DNA of 64,000 bases from G965267335 sp965267335 (GCA_965267335.1 OZ253953.1:4278001-4342000), one strand, 5' to 3'; positions 16,293 to 25,789 are shown, numbered from the stretch's first letter. Notes: generated from the sequence alone by a model not told the origin. Translations and numbers: made by a program.

Positions 16293-18614
16293 TTGAGTAA
16301 CAAAAATTTATTTTCTGACCCCGTTTCAATAGCTAGTGCTATCAAAAATATACTGGGAGACATCTCCGAGTATATTACCTTGGTGGACAAGGACGGTATT
16401 ATGCGTTTTGCTTCCCGTGCTGATTTTGGACTCACTGTAGAAGATTTGGTTGGTACCCACTATACCAAAATCGTACTTCCTGAACACCAGGAAGAAGCCA
16501 TTACAAACTTCAACAACGCACTAAATGGAAAAACGGGAATCCATATGGCGGAGGTCGGGTTTCCTGATGGGAGCATACAATGGTTTGAAAGCACCTGGAA
16601 ACCACTTTACAGCGAGAATAATACTATCGAAGGTGTTGCAATTCTCAGCAAGAATATCACCAAAACCAAAGTGCTTGCGCTGGCAATCAAGGAAAGTGAA
16701 GAACGCTTTAAAAAATTAGTTGAGTCTGCAAGTGACATAATTTACAGCTGCGATGCTTATGGACACTTGACGTACATTAACCCTGTTGCTGCTGAATTGA
16801 TGGGGTTCAAAAATGATGACTATATAGGGGTTCATTTCAGCGAAGTAATACGACCTGATTATCGGGAAGCTGTGACTACATTTTATAAACAGCAATTTGA
16901 TAACAGAACCGTAAACACTTACAACGAGTTTCCTGTTGTCACCAAATTAGGTGATGAACTCTGGCTAGGTCAAAACGTACAAATCAAAACTGATGGTGAC
17001 TACGTTACAGGGTTTCAGGCCTTAGCAAGGGATATAACCGAAAGAAAACATTTTGAAAAGATGCTGATTGAGGCCCGAACCAAAGCCATTGAATCTTCAA
17101 AAGCGAAGGAACAGTTCCTATCTGTAATGAGTCATGAAATCCGGACTCCTCTTAATGCTGTCATCGGGCTTACAAATCTGCTCCTCGAAGAACAACCTAC
17201 TAAGAAACAGCTTGAGCACTTGAGGGCGATCAAGTTCTCAGCGGATAGCTTATTGCATATCATCAATGACATACTCGACTTCTCAAAAATAGAATCCGGA
17301 AAAATAACGCTTGAAAAAGAAGACTTTCGACTTGATCATCTGATTGATAGTATTCATAATGCTCTTCAAAGCGAAGCTGCGGGCAAAGGGATTCGTTTCG
17401 ATACTAAATTGCACGATGAACTTCCTGATTCTGTAAATGGTGACAGCGTTCGGCTAAACCAGATATTACTCAATCTGGTTTCAAATTCAATCAAATTCAC
17501 TCAAAAAGGTGGTATTCTATTGGAAGTTCTCCCATTAGAAAAGACGGACGAAGAATGGAAGATCCAGTTTATTCTAACTGATACGGGAATTGGCATCCCA
17601 AAAGAAAAGCTTGAAGCTATTTTTGACAGCTTTACACAGGCAAGCAAAGAAACCACACGGAAATATGGTGGAACCGGACTAGGACTTACCATCACCAAAC
17701 AACTCATTGAACTGCATGGTGGACAGATCGAGGTCGAAAGTGAAATTGGAAAGGGTAGCACCTTCAAGTTTGCATTGCGCTTTGGAAGAACAAGGGATAG
17801 CCTTGAACTACCAAACAAAGACAGTGAAGTAGTTTATTTTAAGAAATTCAATTCAATAAAATGTTTGGTTGTCGAGGACAACAAAATGAATCAGTTGGTC
17901 GCTGGTAAGTACCTTGAGAAGTGGGGAATTGAATTTGACATTGCTGAAAATGGAGTAGAAGCAATCGTCAAGGTTCAGGATAATGACTATGACTTCATAC
18001 TCATGGACCTTGAAATGCCAGACCTGGATGGTTACCAGACTACGAAACATATCAGAGAAGATTTAGCTTCACCAAAAAGTAAGCTTCCCATAGTTGCAGT
18101 CACAGCAAGCGCATTCAACAATGTTAGAAACAAAGTACTTAGTAGCGGCATGAATGACTACATATCAAAACCATTTGAGCCGGCCATTCTTTACTCCAAA
18201 ATCGCAAAAATCACTAATCAGAACTTCGATGAAGCTACAGCTATGGAAAAACATATTACCAACAAAAAGTCCAGCCTTATCGATCTGACCTACCTAAAGG
18301 AAGCTTCAGGTGGCGATACTCAGTTCATTCACAAAATGATAGAGACCTTTGTAAAACACTCACCCGACTATATTGAGAAGTTTCAGGACGCCCTTGATAA
18401 AGACAATCTATCCGAACTAAAAAGAATTGCCCACAAGTATAAAGCAACCATAAGCATTGTAGGGATAAAAGTAATTGAACAACTAATTGAAAGGCTCGAG
18501 TCTAATATCAGCTCCAACAAAAACCTGGAAGAGATTCCGGAAATACTGGAAAAAATCACAGAGAACACTAAACTAGCTACGGAAGAACTCAACTCAGAAG
18601 TTTCAAGACTCTAA
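16293..18614 (+). CDS. Hybrid sensor histidine kinase (PAS-PAS-HisKA-HATPase-REC-Hpt)
   Basis: A 773-residue soluble hybrid kinase without membrane segments. Two PAS domains (about 15-130 and 135-255) are followed by HisKA with phospho-acceptor His281 (MSHEIRTPLN), HATPase_c with N box (LNLVSNSIKFT), G1 (DTGIGIP) and G2 (GGTGLGLTI), a receiver domain with Asp572 (LMDLEMPDLDGY) and Lys in SKPF, and a C-terminal Hpt domain with His714 (RIAHKYKATISIVG). All catalytic residues of a complete His-Asp-His relay are present, so the output partner (a final response regulator) must be encoded elsewhere. The start is a TTG. It is divergent from the efflux operon; a role as its sensor is possible but unproven. 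Confidence 0.9.
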   Translation: MSNKNLFSDPVSIASAIKNILGDISEYITLVDKDGIMRFASRADFGLTVEDLVGTHYTKIVLPEHQEEAITNFNNALNGKTGIHMAEVGFPDGSIQWFESTWKPLYSENNTIEGVAILSKNITKTKVLALAIKESEERFKKLVESASDIIYSCDAYGHLTYINPVAAELMGFKNDDYIGVHFSEVIRPDYREAVTTFYKQQFDNRTVNTYNEFPVVTKLGDELWLGQNVQIKTDGDYVTGFQALARDITERKHFEKMLIEARTKAIESSKAKEQFLSVMSHEIRTPLNAVIGLTNLLLEEQPTKKQLEHLRAIKFSADSLLHIINDILDFSKIESGKITLEKEDFRLDHLIDSIHNALQSEAAGKGIRFDTKLHDELPDSVNGDSVRLNQILLNLVSNSIKFTQKGGILLEVLPLEKTDEEWKIQFILTDTGIGIPKEKLEAIFDSFTQASKETTRKYGGTGLGLTITKQLIELHGGQIEVESEIGKGSTFKFALRFGRTRDSLELPNKDSEVVYFKKFNSIKCLVVEDNKMNQLVAGKYLEKWGIEFDIAENGVEAIVKVQDNDYDFILMDLEMPDLDGYQTTKHIREDLASPKSKLPIVAVTASAFNNVRNKVLSSGMNDYISKPFEPAILYSKIAKITNQNFDEATAMEKHITNKKSSLIDLTYLKEASGGDTQFIHKMIETFVKHSPDYIEKFQDALDKDNLSELKRIAHKYKATISIVGIKVIEQLIERLESNISSNKNLEEIPEILEKITENTKLATEELNSEVSRL

Positions 18615-19409
18615 TCGTTTTATTAAATCCTTTATCGACTTCTCAAGTAGCCCGGAGTGTGAAGCCTTTAGCTCAACCAATTCCACATTTTCTCTATCCC
18701 GCAGCTTTCTTCTTATTTTCTTGGTTCTGATAACTTTATCATATGCCCCCGTATAAATCAGCATTGGAATAGCCTCTGAAATTTTCTTATGTGCTGGCCT
18801 AAGCTTAGAAAATGTCACCCAGGTATTGTATACCCTTCTCCTTTGATCTTCAGTTCTCATTTCATTATTTGCAAATCTCAACAAACCGGGATCCACCAAC
18901 TTAAGCTTCCTAAGGAAACTAACCAGACCAAGAAACAAACCAGGGTTCTTGATCGTGTAGCGAAATAGTCTCCGAAAGAACAATGGATAAGTTACCAAAT
19001 TATAGAATGTAGCAGTACAAATACCATCAGGAGCAATCAAGTACAATTCCCGTACGGCCTTCCCAAATCGTTGTGCAAGACACATAGCAATCCGACCACC
19101 TATACTAAACCCAACCAGAGAAAATTCACGAATTTGTTCCTGAGCCACAAAGCCTTTAAAAATTTCCGCCAAAAAATCTGCCGTCAAATATTTTTCACCG
19201 AAAGACCATTTACTATCTCCGTGAAAAAAAAGATCAAAGGAATAGACTGTATAATCGTTCCCATTAAGGTGGCCATTTAATTGCTCAAAACTCTTGGACT
19301 CAAGGCCGAACCCATGAAAACAAAAGATAACTTTACTACCGTTACCCCACTTGTAGTATGCTATTGCTTCCGCCTTATATTTAAAAATCTCCTTCAAGGA
19401 TAATCTCAA
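18603..19409 (-). CDS. Alpha/beta-fold hydrolase
   Basis: A 268-residue cytoplasmic hydrolase. The family signatures are the oxyanion-hole strand IFCFHGFGLESKSFE, the nucleophile elbow GFSIGG (Ser of GxSxG), an acid in TGAYDKVI and the catalytic His in KASHSGLLEK. A lid-like insertion lies between the nucleophile and the acid. The substrate cannot be predicted from sequence. The start is a TTG; an in-frame stop is close upstream and the first ATG is far inside the fold. The 3' end overlaps the sensor-kinase gene by 12 bp tail to tail. Confidence 0.85.
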   Translation of the reverse strand: MRLSLKEIFKYKAEAIAYYKWGNGSKVIFCFHGFGLESKSFEQLNGHLNGNDYTVYSFDLFFHGDSKWSFGEKYLTADFLAEIFKGFVAQEQIREFSLVGFSIGGRIAMCLAQRFGKAVRELYLIAPDGICTATFYNLVTYPLFFRRLFRYTIKNPGLFLGLVSFLRKLKLVDPGLLRFANNEMRTEDQRRRVYNTWVTFSKLRPAHKKISEAIPMLIYTGAYDKVIRTKKIRRKLRDRENVELVELKASHSGLLEKSIKDLIKRLES

Positions 19410-19438
19410 TCTGGATATAGATTATTCGTAATTCTGAG

Positions 19439-19446
19439 TATTTTTG
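19439..19446 (+). promoter_or_regulatory. Candidate -7 promoter element for metG
   Basis: TATTTTTG fits TAnnTTTG and is followed by CCA, as in the element upstream of rlmD (30319). It ends 18 bp before the metG ATG; no clear -33 element. Confidence 0.5.
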
Positions 19447-19464
19447 CCACTTAAATTGAATGAA

Positions 19465-21525
19465 ATGTCAGACAAATATAACAGGTATACGGTAACTTCA
19501 GCCCTTCCATATGCAAATGGACCGGTACATATAGGACACCTTGCAGGTGTATATGTACCAGCTGATATTTATGTGCGCTATCTGCGACTCATCAAGAAGG
19601 ATGTGTTATTTGTCGGTGGTTCTGACGAGCATGGGGTACCCATTACGATTAGAGCAAAAAAGGAAGGAACCACTCCACAGGCTATCGTTGACAAGTATCA
19701 TAACATCATTAAAACATCATTTGAGGAATTTGGAATCTCATTTGATGTTTATTCCCGGACCTCAGCCGACATTCATAAAGAAACAGCCAGTGATTTCTTT
19801 CTCGACCTCTATAAGAAAAATGAATTTGAGGTAAAATCCAGCGAACAGTTCTATGATGAAAAGAACAACGAGTTTCTGGCAGATCGATACATCAAAGGGG
19901 AATGCCCAAAATGTGGTAATAAAGAAGCTTATGGGGACCAATGCGAGCAATGTGGTTCAACGTTAAGCTCAGATGAATTAATAAACCCGGTTTCCGCATT
20001 GAGCGGAGAAGTACCTGTCAAAAAAGAAACCAAACACTGGTACTTACCCCTTGATAAGTATGAATCATGGCTAAAAAACTGGATTCTCAATGACCACAAA
20101 GAGTGGAAATCTAATGTTTACGGACAGTGCAAGTCATGGCTCGATCAGGGACTGCAGCCCAGAGCCGTAACGCGTGACCTGAACTGGGGAGTCCCCGTAC
20201 CCCTGGAAGATGCTGATGGCAAAGTCTTGTATGTATGGTTTGATGCGCCAATCGGCTACATCTCAGCAACCAAAGAATGGGCCAATCGAGAGAACAAAAA
20301 CTGGAAAGACTACTGGCAGAATGAGGAAACTCGTCTGATCCACTTTATCGGTAAAGACAACATAGTATTCCATTGCATCATATTTCCCGGCATGCTCAAG
20401 GCCCATGGTGATTACATCCTCCCTGACAATGTTCCAGCCAATGAATTCCTGAATCTTGAAGGAGACAAAATTTCTACTTCCAGAAATTGGGCGGTATGGC
20501 TTCATGAATACCTGGAAGAGTTTCCCGGAAAACAAGATGCGCTTCGATATGCTCTTTGTGCCAACACTCCGGAAACAAAGGATAATGACTTTACCTGGAA
20601 GGATTTTCAGGCAAGAAACAACAACGAACTTGTAGCTATATACGGTAACTTCGTCAACCGGGCAGTTGTTCTCACGCATAAATATTTCGAAGGAAAACTT
20701 CCCGAACGTGGTGAACTTTTTGATGTTGATAAGGAACTAATCTCAACAATTGAAGCGGCCCCTGGAAGAGTGAGTCAGAGTTTGGAAAACTTCAAATTCA
20801 GAGAAGCGCTTAGTAATTTAATTGATCTGGCACGAGCTGGAAATAAATATCTTGCTGACACCGAGCCTTGGCATCTTATCAAGACTGATGAAAGTAGGGT
20901 AAAAACTATTTTGAATCTAAGCCTTCAAGTAGCAGCGAACTTAAGTATTCTAGCTAAACCGTTTCTCCCGTTTTCATCAGAAAAACTAGCGGGAATCCTC
21001 AACTTCAATTCTGAAGATTGGAATGTTACCGGAAGTTGTGATTTATTAAGTGCTGGTCATGGTCTTGAAAAAGCTCAACTGCTATTTGAAAAAATTGAGG
21101 ATGACGCAATAGAACAACAAATCCAAAAATTGCGGGATACCGCTAAACAAAATAAAAACGAGTCTAAGCAACAAGTAACAAAGGATAACGATATGAAGAA
21201 TGAAATCAATTTTGATGATTTCGTAAAACTCGATATTAGAGTAGGAACCATTTTGGAAGCAGAGAAAGTAGAAAAAGCTGATAAGCTGTTGAAATTACTT
21301 GTGGATTTAGGAGACGAAAAACGCACCGTGGTCAGCGGCATCGCCCAAAGCTACAATGCAGAAGACGTAGTAGGACAACAAGTTAGTTTATTGACCAATT
21401 TAGCTCCGAGAAAAATACGTGGTATCGTGTCTCAGGGAATGATCTTGATGGCTGAAAAAGAAGATGGCACACTATCCTTTGTGGCACCTGATAAGGCAGT
21501 AGAAAACGGGGGTATTATCAGCTAA
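19465..21525 (+). CDS. metG: Methionyl-tRNA synthetase
   Basis: A 686-residue class I synthetase that charges tRNA-Met. The ATP-binding HIGH motif is seen in PVHIGHLAG. The zinc-binding knuckle CPKCGNKEAYGDQCEQCG is of the two-knuckle type. KMSKS appears as KISTS (GDKISTSRNWAVW), the form usual in Bacteroidota. The anticodon-binding helical domain follows, and a C-terminal tRNA-binding (Trbp111-like) domain starts at about residue 585 (FDDFVKLDIRVGTILEAEKV), used for dimerisation and tRNA binding in the family. I use the ATG at 19465 (MSDKYNRYTVTSALPYANG); an upstream TTG at 19444 would place the start too close to the promoter element. It overlaps pth by 4 bp tail to tail. Confidence 0.97.
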   Translation: MSDKYNRYTVTSALPYANGPVHIGHLAGVYVPADIYVRYLRLIKKDVLFVGGSDEHGVPITIRAKKEGTTPQAIVDKYHNIIKTSFEEFGISFDVYSRTSADIHKETASDFFLDLYKKNEFEVKSSEQFYDEKNNEFLADRYIKGECPKCGNKEAYGDQCEQCGSTLSSDELINPVSALSGEVPVKKETKHWYLPLDKYESWLKNWILNDHKEWKSNVYGQCKSWLDQGLQPRAVTRDLNWGVPVPLEDADGKVLYVWFDAPIGYISATKEWANRENKNWKDYWQNEETRLIHFIGKDNIVFHCIIFPGMLKAHGDYILPDNVPANEFLNLEGDKISTSRNWAVWLHEYLEEFPGKQDALRYALCANTPETKDNDFTWKDFQARNNNELVAIYGNFVNRAVVLTHKYFEGKLPERGELFDVDKELISTIEAAPGRVSQSLENFKFREALSNLIDLARAGNKYLADTEPWHLIKTDESRVKTILNLSLQVAANLSILAKPFLPFSSEKLAGILNFNSEDWNVTGSCDLLSAGHGLEKAQLLFEKIEDDAIEQQIQKLRDTAKQNKNESKQQVTKDNDMKNEINFDDFVKLDIRVGTILEAEKVEKADKLLKLLVDLGDEKRTVVSGIAQSYNAEDVVGQQVSLLTNLAPRKIRGIVSQGMILMAEKEDGTLSFVAPDKAVENGGIIS

Positions 21526-22076
21526 CCATTAAAGAAGTTCATGGTACGCTCTATTCCTATGGTGCAGAAGGACTGAACGGACTCCACCGCTCTATCAATA
21601 TGCGATTTAATTGTGTCCATTTCTTCAGAGGAGAAATTGCTCAGTACGTAGTCCACCTGATTTCCTTGAGAAAATTCAGAACCAACGCCAAAACGTAGCC
21701 TTGGATAAACAGAGGTGCCCATCAACTCTTCTATATTTTTCAATCCGTTATGTCCTCCGCTTGAACCCTTTCCCTTCATCCGTAATTTGCCGTAAGGTAG
21801 ATTGATATCATCGGTAATGATCAAAATATTCTCAGTAGGGATTTTGAGTTCCTGAGCCCAGTAGCGTACAGCTTTGCCACTCAGGTTCATGAATGTCGTT
21901 GGCTTGATCAAATGTAGACTTCGCCCTTTGTGTTTTATCTCAGCGTAATCCGCGTATCGGGATGAAACAAATTGTTTATCGCCTATCAATTGATCCAATA
22001 TTAAGAAACCTATGTTGTGCCTGGTCAGCTCATACTTTGGCCCTACATTACCAAGACCTACTATTAAATACTTCAT
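21522..22076 (-). CDS. pth: Peptidyl-tRNA hydrolase
   Basis: A 184-residue enzyme that releases tRNA from prematurely dissociated peptidyl-tRNA. Family signatures are visible: LIVGLGNVGPKYELTRHNIGF with the catalytic His20, the substrate-binding Asn residues (FMNLSGKAV, and GSSGGHNGLKN), and DDINLPYGKLRMKGKGSSGGHNG. Length is normal for the bacterial family. It follows rplY on the minus strand, a frequent pairing in Bacteroidota, but a terminator hairpin lies between them, so at least part of its transcription must read through or start locally. Confidence 0.97.
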   Translation of the reverse strand: MKYLIVGLGNVGPKYELTRHNIGFLILDQLIGDKQFVSSRYADYAEIKHKGRSLHLIKPTTFMNLSGKAVRYWAQELKIPTENILIITDDINLPYGKLRMKGKGSSGGHNGLKNIEELMGTSVYPRLRFGVGSEFSQGNQVDYVLSNFSSEEMDTIKSHIDRAVESVQSFCTIGIERTMNFFNG

Positions 22077-22084
22077 AATTAGAT

Positions 22085-22119
22085 ATAAAAAAAACCCTAA
22101 AGAGTAATTCTTTAGGGTT
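22085..22119 (-). terminator. Terminator (or attenuator) between rplY and pth
   Basis: Perfect 10-bp stem AACCCTAAAG / CTTTAGGGTT (22093-22102 and 22110-22119), followed on the minus strand by TTTTTTTATA. It lies 22 bp after the rplY stop and 17 bp before the pth start. Confidence 0.88.
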
Positions 22120-22141
22120 CAATTTATGAATTAAATAAATC

Positions 22142-22786
22142 TTATTCTTCTCCGCCAGCTTCAGCAGCTTCAGCCGGTGCCTCCGCTCCTTCTTCTCCTT
22201 CTTCAAGTTCTGCCTCTTCTGCAGCTGCAGCAGATTTAAGAACTCTAGGAATAATGATCTGAACGATTGCTACACTTGGTGCATTAAGAATTTCAAAACC
22301 TTCGGTCTCAATGTCCTTAACCCTTGCAGCATTACCCAGCTCCAACTTCGATATATCAACCTTCACTGTTTCCGGAAGGTTAGCAGGAATGGCTCTTACT
22401 TTAAGTCTCTTGTTTTTAACATACACCTGACCACCAGCTTGAGCACCAGGAGCACTTCCAACAAGTTCTACCGGAATGTCGATAGTCACAGGCTTATCAT
22501 CTTGAATTTCAAGAAAGTCAGCATGAAGAATCACCTCACTTACCGGATGAAACTGTACATCCTGAAGAATACATTTCTTGCTGTTCCCTTCAATATTAAG
22601 GTTTACAAGGTACGCATTGGGTGTATAAAGCAAATCTCTGAACAGGTACATAGGAGCATAAAAATGGATTGGGTTACCCTCTCCACCATAGATTACGCAA
22701 GGTACGTTTCCTTCTCTTCGAATCTTCTTTGTTTCAGCTTTCCCGTTACCTTCCCGGAAATACCCTAAAATTTCAGTCGTTTTCAT
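22142..22786 (-). CDS. rplY: 50S ribosomal protein L25 / general stress protein Ctc
   Basis: A 214-residue long-form (TL5/Ctc-type) L25, which binds 5S rRNA. The N-terminal L25 domain (about 1-95: GYFREGNGKAETKKIRREGNVPCVIYGGEG) and the C-terminal beta domain (about 96-185: PVTIDIPVELVGSAPGAQAGG) are both present, ending in an Ala/Glu-rich tail common in this lineage. It sits 24 bp downstream of prs, the conserved prs-rplY-pth order seen in many bacteria. Confidence 0.95.
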   Translation of the reverse strand: MKTTEILGYFREGNGKAETKKIRREGNVPCVIYGGEGNPIHFYAPMYLFRDLLYTPNAYLVNLNIEGNSKKCILQDVQFHPVSEVILHADFLEIQDDKPVTIDIPVELVGSAPGAQAGGQVYVKNKRLKVRAIPANLPETVKVDISKLELGNAARVKDIETEGFEILNAPSVAIVQIIIPRVLKSAAAAEEAELEEGEEGAEAPAEAAEAGGEE

Positions 22787-22810
22787 TTTATTCTAAATTA
22801 TAAGAATGAT

Positions 22811-23743
22811 CTATCCGATAAACAATGAACTAATAGACTCATAGTCATGGATTTTTCTAATCGCCTTTGCAAACAGATCACCAATGTTCAAAACTCTAAT
22901 TTTCGAAGACTCTTGTCTTAAAGGAATCGAATTGGTTACAACCAGCTCCTCCAATACCGAGTTTTCAATATTTTCGTATGCACCACCTGAAAGTACCGGG
23001 TGAGAACATATCGCTCTAACTGAAGTAGCACCTTTTTCTTTAAGCAGGGCTGCTGCTTTACAAATGGTACCTCCAGTATCAATTAAATCGTCAACGAGAA
23101 CAACATCACAACCTTCCACACTGCCTATTAGTTGCATAGAAGCTACTTGATTGGCTCTCTCACGATGTTTATCACAAACAACAAGATCAAGGCCCATATG
23201 CTTTGCATAGGCTCTTGTTCTCTTTACTCCTCCAACATCAGGAGAAGCGAATTTCATATTGTCAAGGTTCAGAGACTCCAGGTAAGGCACAAAAACAGAT
23301 GCACCATCAAAGTGATCTACTGGAAAATCAAAGAAACCTTGAATCTGATCAGCATGTAAATCACAGGTCATCAACCTGTCGGCTCCTGCAGCAGCTAACA
23401 TATTCGCCACTAGCTTGGCAGCAATGGTAACCCTGGGCTTGTCTTTTCTATCTTGCCTTGCGTAACCGAAGTAAGGCACCACAACAGTGACATACCTGGC
23501 TGAAGCTCTTCGTGCAGCATCAACCATCAAAAGCAATTCCATGAGATTATCAGCTGGAGGAAAGGTAGACTGAACTATGAATACATCACTCCCTCTTACT
23601 GACTCATTGAAATGAGCAGAAAGCTCGCCATCACTAAATCTGTCAATGGAAACATCCCCTAAGGTTGTTCCATAGGCTGCCGCAATCTCTTCTGCTAAGT
23701 ATTGAGACGCGGTACCTGAAAATATTTTTACTGATGACTTCAC
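22811..23743 (-). CDS. prs: Ribose-phosphate pyrophosphokinase (PRPP synthetase)
   Basis: A 310-residue enzyme making PRPP from ribose-5-phosphate and ATP for purine, pyrimidine, NAD, His and Trp synthesis. Signatures: DVFIVQSTFPPADNLMELLLMVDAARRASA, the ATP/metal region YFGYARQDRK, the flexible loop (DKHRERANQ) and the PRPP-binding loop VVLVDDLIDTGGTI. The start is a GTG (MKSSVKIFSGTAS), which gives the usual N-terminus of the family. First gene of prs-rplY, directly downstream of tRNA-Gln on the minus strand. Confidence 0.97.
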   Translation of the reverse strand: MKSSVKIFSGTASQYLAEEIAAAYGTTLGDVSIDRFSDGELSAHFNESVRGSDVFIVQSTFPPADNLMELLLMVDAARRASARYVTVVVPYFGYARQDRKDKPRVTIAAKLVANMLAAAGADRLMTCDLHADQIQGFFDFPVDHFDGASVFVPYLESLNLDNMKFASPDVGGVKRTRAYAKHMGLDLVVCDKHRERANQVASMQLIGSVEGCDVVLVDDLIDTGGTICKAAALLKEKGATSVRAICSHPVLSGGAYENIENSVLEELVVTNSIPLRQESSKIRVLNIGDLFAKAIRKIHDYESISSLFIG

Positions 23744-23763
23744 TTATATAGCCACTCTTTAGA

Positions 23764-23789
23764 TAAAATAGTCCTCACACTATGAGGAC
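23764..23789 (-). terminator. Hairpin after tRNA-Gln
   Basis: Perfect 7-bp stem GTCCTCA / TGAGGAC (23771-23777 and 23783-23789) with a 5-nt loop; on the minus strand it is followed by CTATTTTATC, a weak T tract. Likely terminates or processes the tRNA-Gln transcript before prs. Confidence 0.55.
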
Positions 23790-23795
23790 CGAAAG

Positions 23796-23868
23796 TTGCC
23801 CGACTAGGGCTCGAACCTAGACTCTTCTGAACCAAAATCAGACGTGTTGCCAGTTACACCATCGGGCA
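23796..23868 (-). tRNA. tRNA-Gln (anticodon TTG)
   Basis: A 73-nt cloverleaf on the minus strand. Acceptor arms TGCCCGA / TCGGGCA with discriminator A, anticodon stem TCTGA / TCAGA with loop TTTTGGT (anticodon TTG, reads CAA/CAG), T arm CTAGG-TTCGAGC-CCTAG. CCA is not encoded. Confidence 0.95.
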
Positions 23869-24079
23869 ATAAAACTGCTCAAACATTACTTCGAGCTTAT
23901 ATTTTACCGAAATTTTTGGTCCGATTTGAAAATCAGACCTGCCTGTCGGCAGGCAGACGAGTTATCCAAGTTGTCCACCCTTGGAGATTCACACCATTAG
24001 GCACACAAAATTTGGGAGTGCAAATTTATATTTTTAATGTTTTAAAACAAAGTCACCGCATTATTCTTTTTGAGAAACA

Positions 24080-24108
24080 AAAAAAGCCTTCCTGTATGGG
24101 GAAGGCTC
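24080..24108 (-). terminator. Terminator of the lipoprotein gene at 24172-25038
   Basis: Perfect 8-bp stem AGCCTTCC / GGAAGGCT (24086-24093 and 24101-24108), followed on the minus strand by a TTTTTT tract. The remainder of the 303-bp gap between tRNA-Gln and the lipoprotein gene holds only a CCTGCC...GGCAGG palindrome near 23938-23955. Confidence 0.8.
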
Positions 24109-24171
24109 TTAAAGCTAAAGCCAAAAGGAGGATTACAATTTGGCAGCACTAGCTCAGTAATCGTTGATATT

Positions 24172-25038
24172 TTACAATAATGATAAAGTAAACGAAAAGA
24201 CTCCAATGGTTATTGCCACCGTGTAGTCACATCCTCCGCCTGCACCATAATCAATTACCCTATCTTCCAGTCCATCCGGAGAAACTGTCAGGATACCACT
24301 TTTAGGCATTCTGTAGCCGCTGCAATAACAACTAAGGTCAATTTCAAAGGCATTCGCCTCTTCTACGGTCATGGTAAATGCTCTTCCCTCTCTATTCACT
24401 CCTTCGGCAGTACCCCAGATATAGTATACATCATCACATGGATTTAATACAGTACCTCCGTCTTCCGTCCAATTTCTTGTTCGGGTAGATTTCCATGTAA
24501 TAGTATCGGTCCCATTAGTCCAATAGGCATAACCTGTAGTATCACCAACAGCCGATACTAAGACCTCATATTTCATACCACCGGCACCAATCGTTCCACC
24601 AATATTCTTAACCCTTCTTTGACCTTCAACAATTTCACCATCAACGGTATAATCCTCGGTCCATATAGTATAGGTTTCTCCGGAGTCCCGAAAATCACCT
24701 GTATAATCAATATGAAGTTTTCCGGTCCTGGTACGACCATCGTAATCGGTACAAGTTCCAGAATCAAAATTTATTGTTATCCTCTTTAACCCCGTATCGT
24801 AGGTCACACAGCTAGTCGCTGAAGTTTTTAAATTACCTCCATCTGCTCCTTTCTCCATTTCCTCTTGAAGTATCTTACCCAGAACTTCAAATTCCGCATC
24901 CATTTTTGCGTTATCCTGCGATGAGCGAGTCTCAAAGTTGTTGGAATCATCATCATTCGTGTCATCATCTTTCTTACACGAGGTCAAAGTCACACATGAA
25001 AGTGCGACCATTGCTAGTAACATTCTTAATGTTTTCAT
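24172..25038 (-). CDS. Putative lipoprotein of unknown function
   Basis: A 288-residue exported lipoprotein: signal peptide with lipobox LTSC (Cys21), followed by KKDDDTNDDDSN, a flexible acidic linker typical of surface-exposed bacteroidetal lipoproteins. The mature region is rich in Thr, Asp and Gly and predicted all-beta, with strand-like repeats (KRITINFDSGTCTDYDGRTRTGKLHIDYTGD). It resembles a common but uncharacterised Bacteroidota lipoprotein type; I assign no function. Cysteines are few and scattered; CSCYCSG-like spacing near residue 240 (LSCYCSGY) may bind metal or form a disulphide. Monocistronic, with its own terminator. Confidence 0.7.
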   Translation of the reverse strand: MKTLRMLLAMVALSCVTLTSCKKDDDTNDDDSNNFETRSSQDNAKMDAEFEVLGKILQEEMEKGADGGNLKTSATSCVTYDTGLKRITINFDSGTCTDYDGRTRTGKLHIDYTGDFRDSGETYTIWTEDYTVDGEIVEGQRRVKNIGGTIGAGGMKYEVLVSAVGDTTGYAYWTNGTDTITWKSTRTRNWTEDGGTVLNPCDDVYYIWGTAEGVNREGRAFTMTVEEANAFEIDLSCYCSGYRMPKSGILTVSPDGLEDRVIDYGAGGGCDYTVAITIGVFSFTLSLL

Positions 25039-25282
25039 AGACTAAGTAGCGTTTTACGTTTGATTGGAGTTCTATCAAAAAATAGACCAAACCAAGTTTA
25101 ATTTAAATAATTTAAAGATTTTATAAAAGGCATTTCTTTAAGAATTGAATGTATTCGTATGATAATCAATTAAATATAATCTCTTGAGTAACTCCAAGAA
25201 GGAGTTTCCCTCTTTTGACAATAGTACTATGAAAAGGTTTAAGTGGGTAAAAAATGAGAGGGGCTACTTCAGTTATAAACAC

Positions 25283-25627
25283 TTAACGAAGGCTCTTAAT
25301 CATGGAATAAAGCATTTTTGACAACTCTTCAAGTTCGGAGTAAAAACTTCTGAATTGATCTTGTTCCAAATTAACAATATCTTTTAGGTAGTCAAAAATA
25401 GCGGCACACTCAAAGACAGAACCTCTTGAAATTACATAAAAATGACGCTTATCGGCTTTCGAATACCTTCCTGAACCTTCAGCTATATTTAGCATTATAC
25501 TAAAAGAAGCTCTTCTAAGTTGATCCTTTGTAGTTCTATCAAGTTCCTGAGTTCTAAGAAATAAATTTACTCTTTTATTAAAGTCCTTTGACTTTTCGTA
25601 GACAATAAGCTTCTCGAAATCAAACAT
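25283..25627 (-). CDS. Four-helix-bundle (S23-type) protein
   Basis: A 114-residue protein of the four-helix-bundle family first seen as the 23S rRNA intervening-sequence protein. Visible signatures are the start FEKLIVYEKSKDFN, the helix LDRTTKDQLRRASFSIMLNIAEGSGR and the helix EELSKMLYSMIKSLR. Family members form pentamers of four-helix bundles and have no agreed function; many genomes carry them as scattered single genes. I use ATG 25627 because family members start MxxFxxLxVxxK; an ATG-like codon at 25654 would add nine hydrophobic residues. It lies 78 bp downstream of tRNA-Leu on the same strand. A second, different member sits inside the complex I operon at 50104. Confidence 0.88.
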   Translation of the reverse strand: MFDFEKLIVYEKSKDFNKRVNLFLRTQELDRTTKDQLRRASFSIMLNIAEGSGRYSKADKRHFYVISRGSVFECAAIFDYLKDIVNLEQDQFRSFYSELEELSKMLYSMIKSLR

Positions 25628-25705
25628 CGCAGGCAAGAGTTTGAGCAAGAGCATAGAGATAAAAGCACTGTATGCTATTTCCTCTTGCTCTAAACTTCTA
25701 ATTAG

Positions 25706-25789
25706 TGCCCAGGAAGGGAGTCGAACCCTTACGCCCGTACGGACACATGGCCCTCAACCATGCCTGTCTACCAATTCCAGCACCTGGGC
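25706..25789 (-). tRNA. tRNA-Leu (anticodon GAG)
   Basis: An 84-nt class II tRNA on the minus strand. Acceptor arms GCCCAGG / CCTGGGC with discriminator A; anticodon stem CATGG / CCATG with loop TTGAGGG (anticodon GAG, reads CTC/CTT); long variable arm (TGTCCGTACGGGCG); T loop TTCGACT. CCA is not encoded. Confidence 0.95.

Noticed and set aside
23930..24010. Partial resemblance to the neighbouring tRNA-Gln (AAAATCAGAC, then ACACCATTAGGCA, separated by a CCTGCC/GGCAGG palindrome).
   Set aside because: The match is short and gapped and does not fold into a cloverleaf; a decayed tRNA copy is possible but unsupported.
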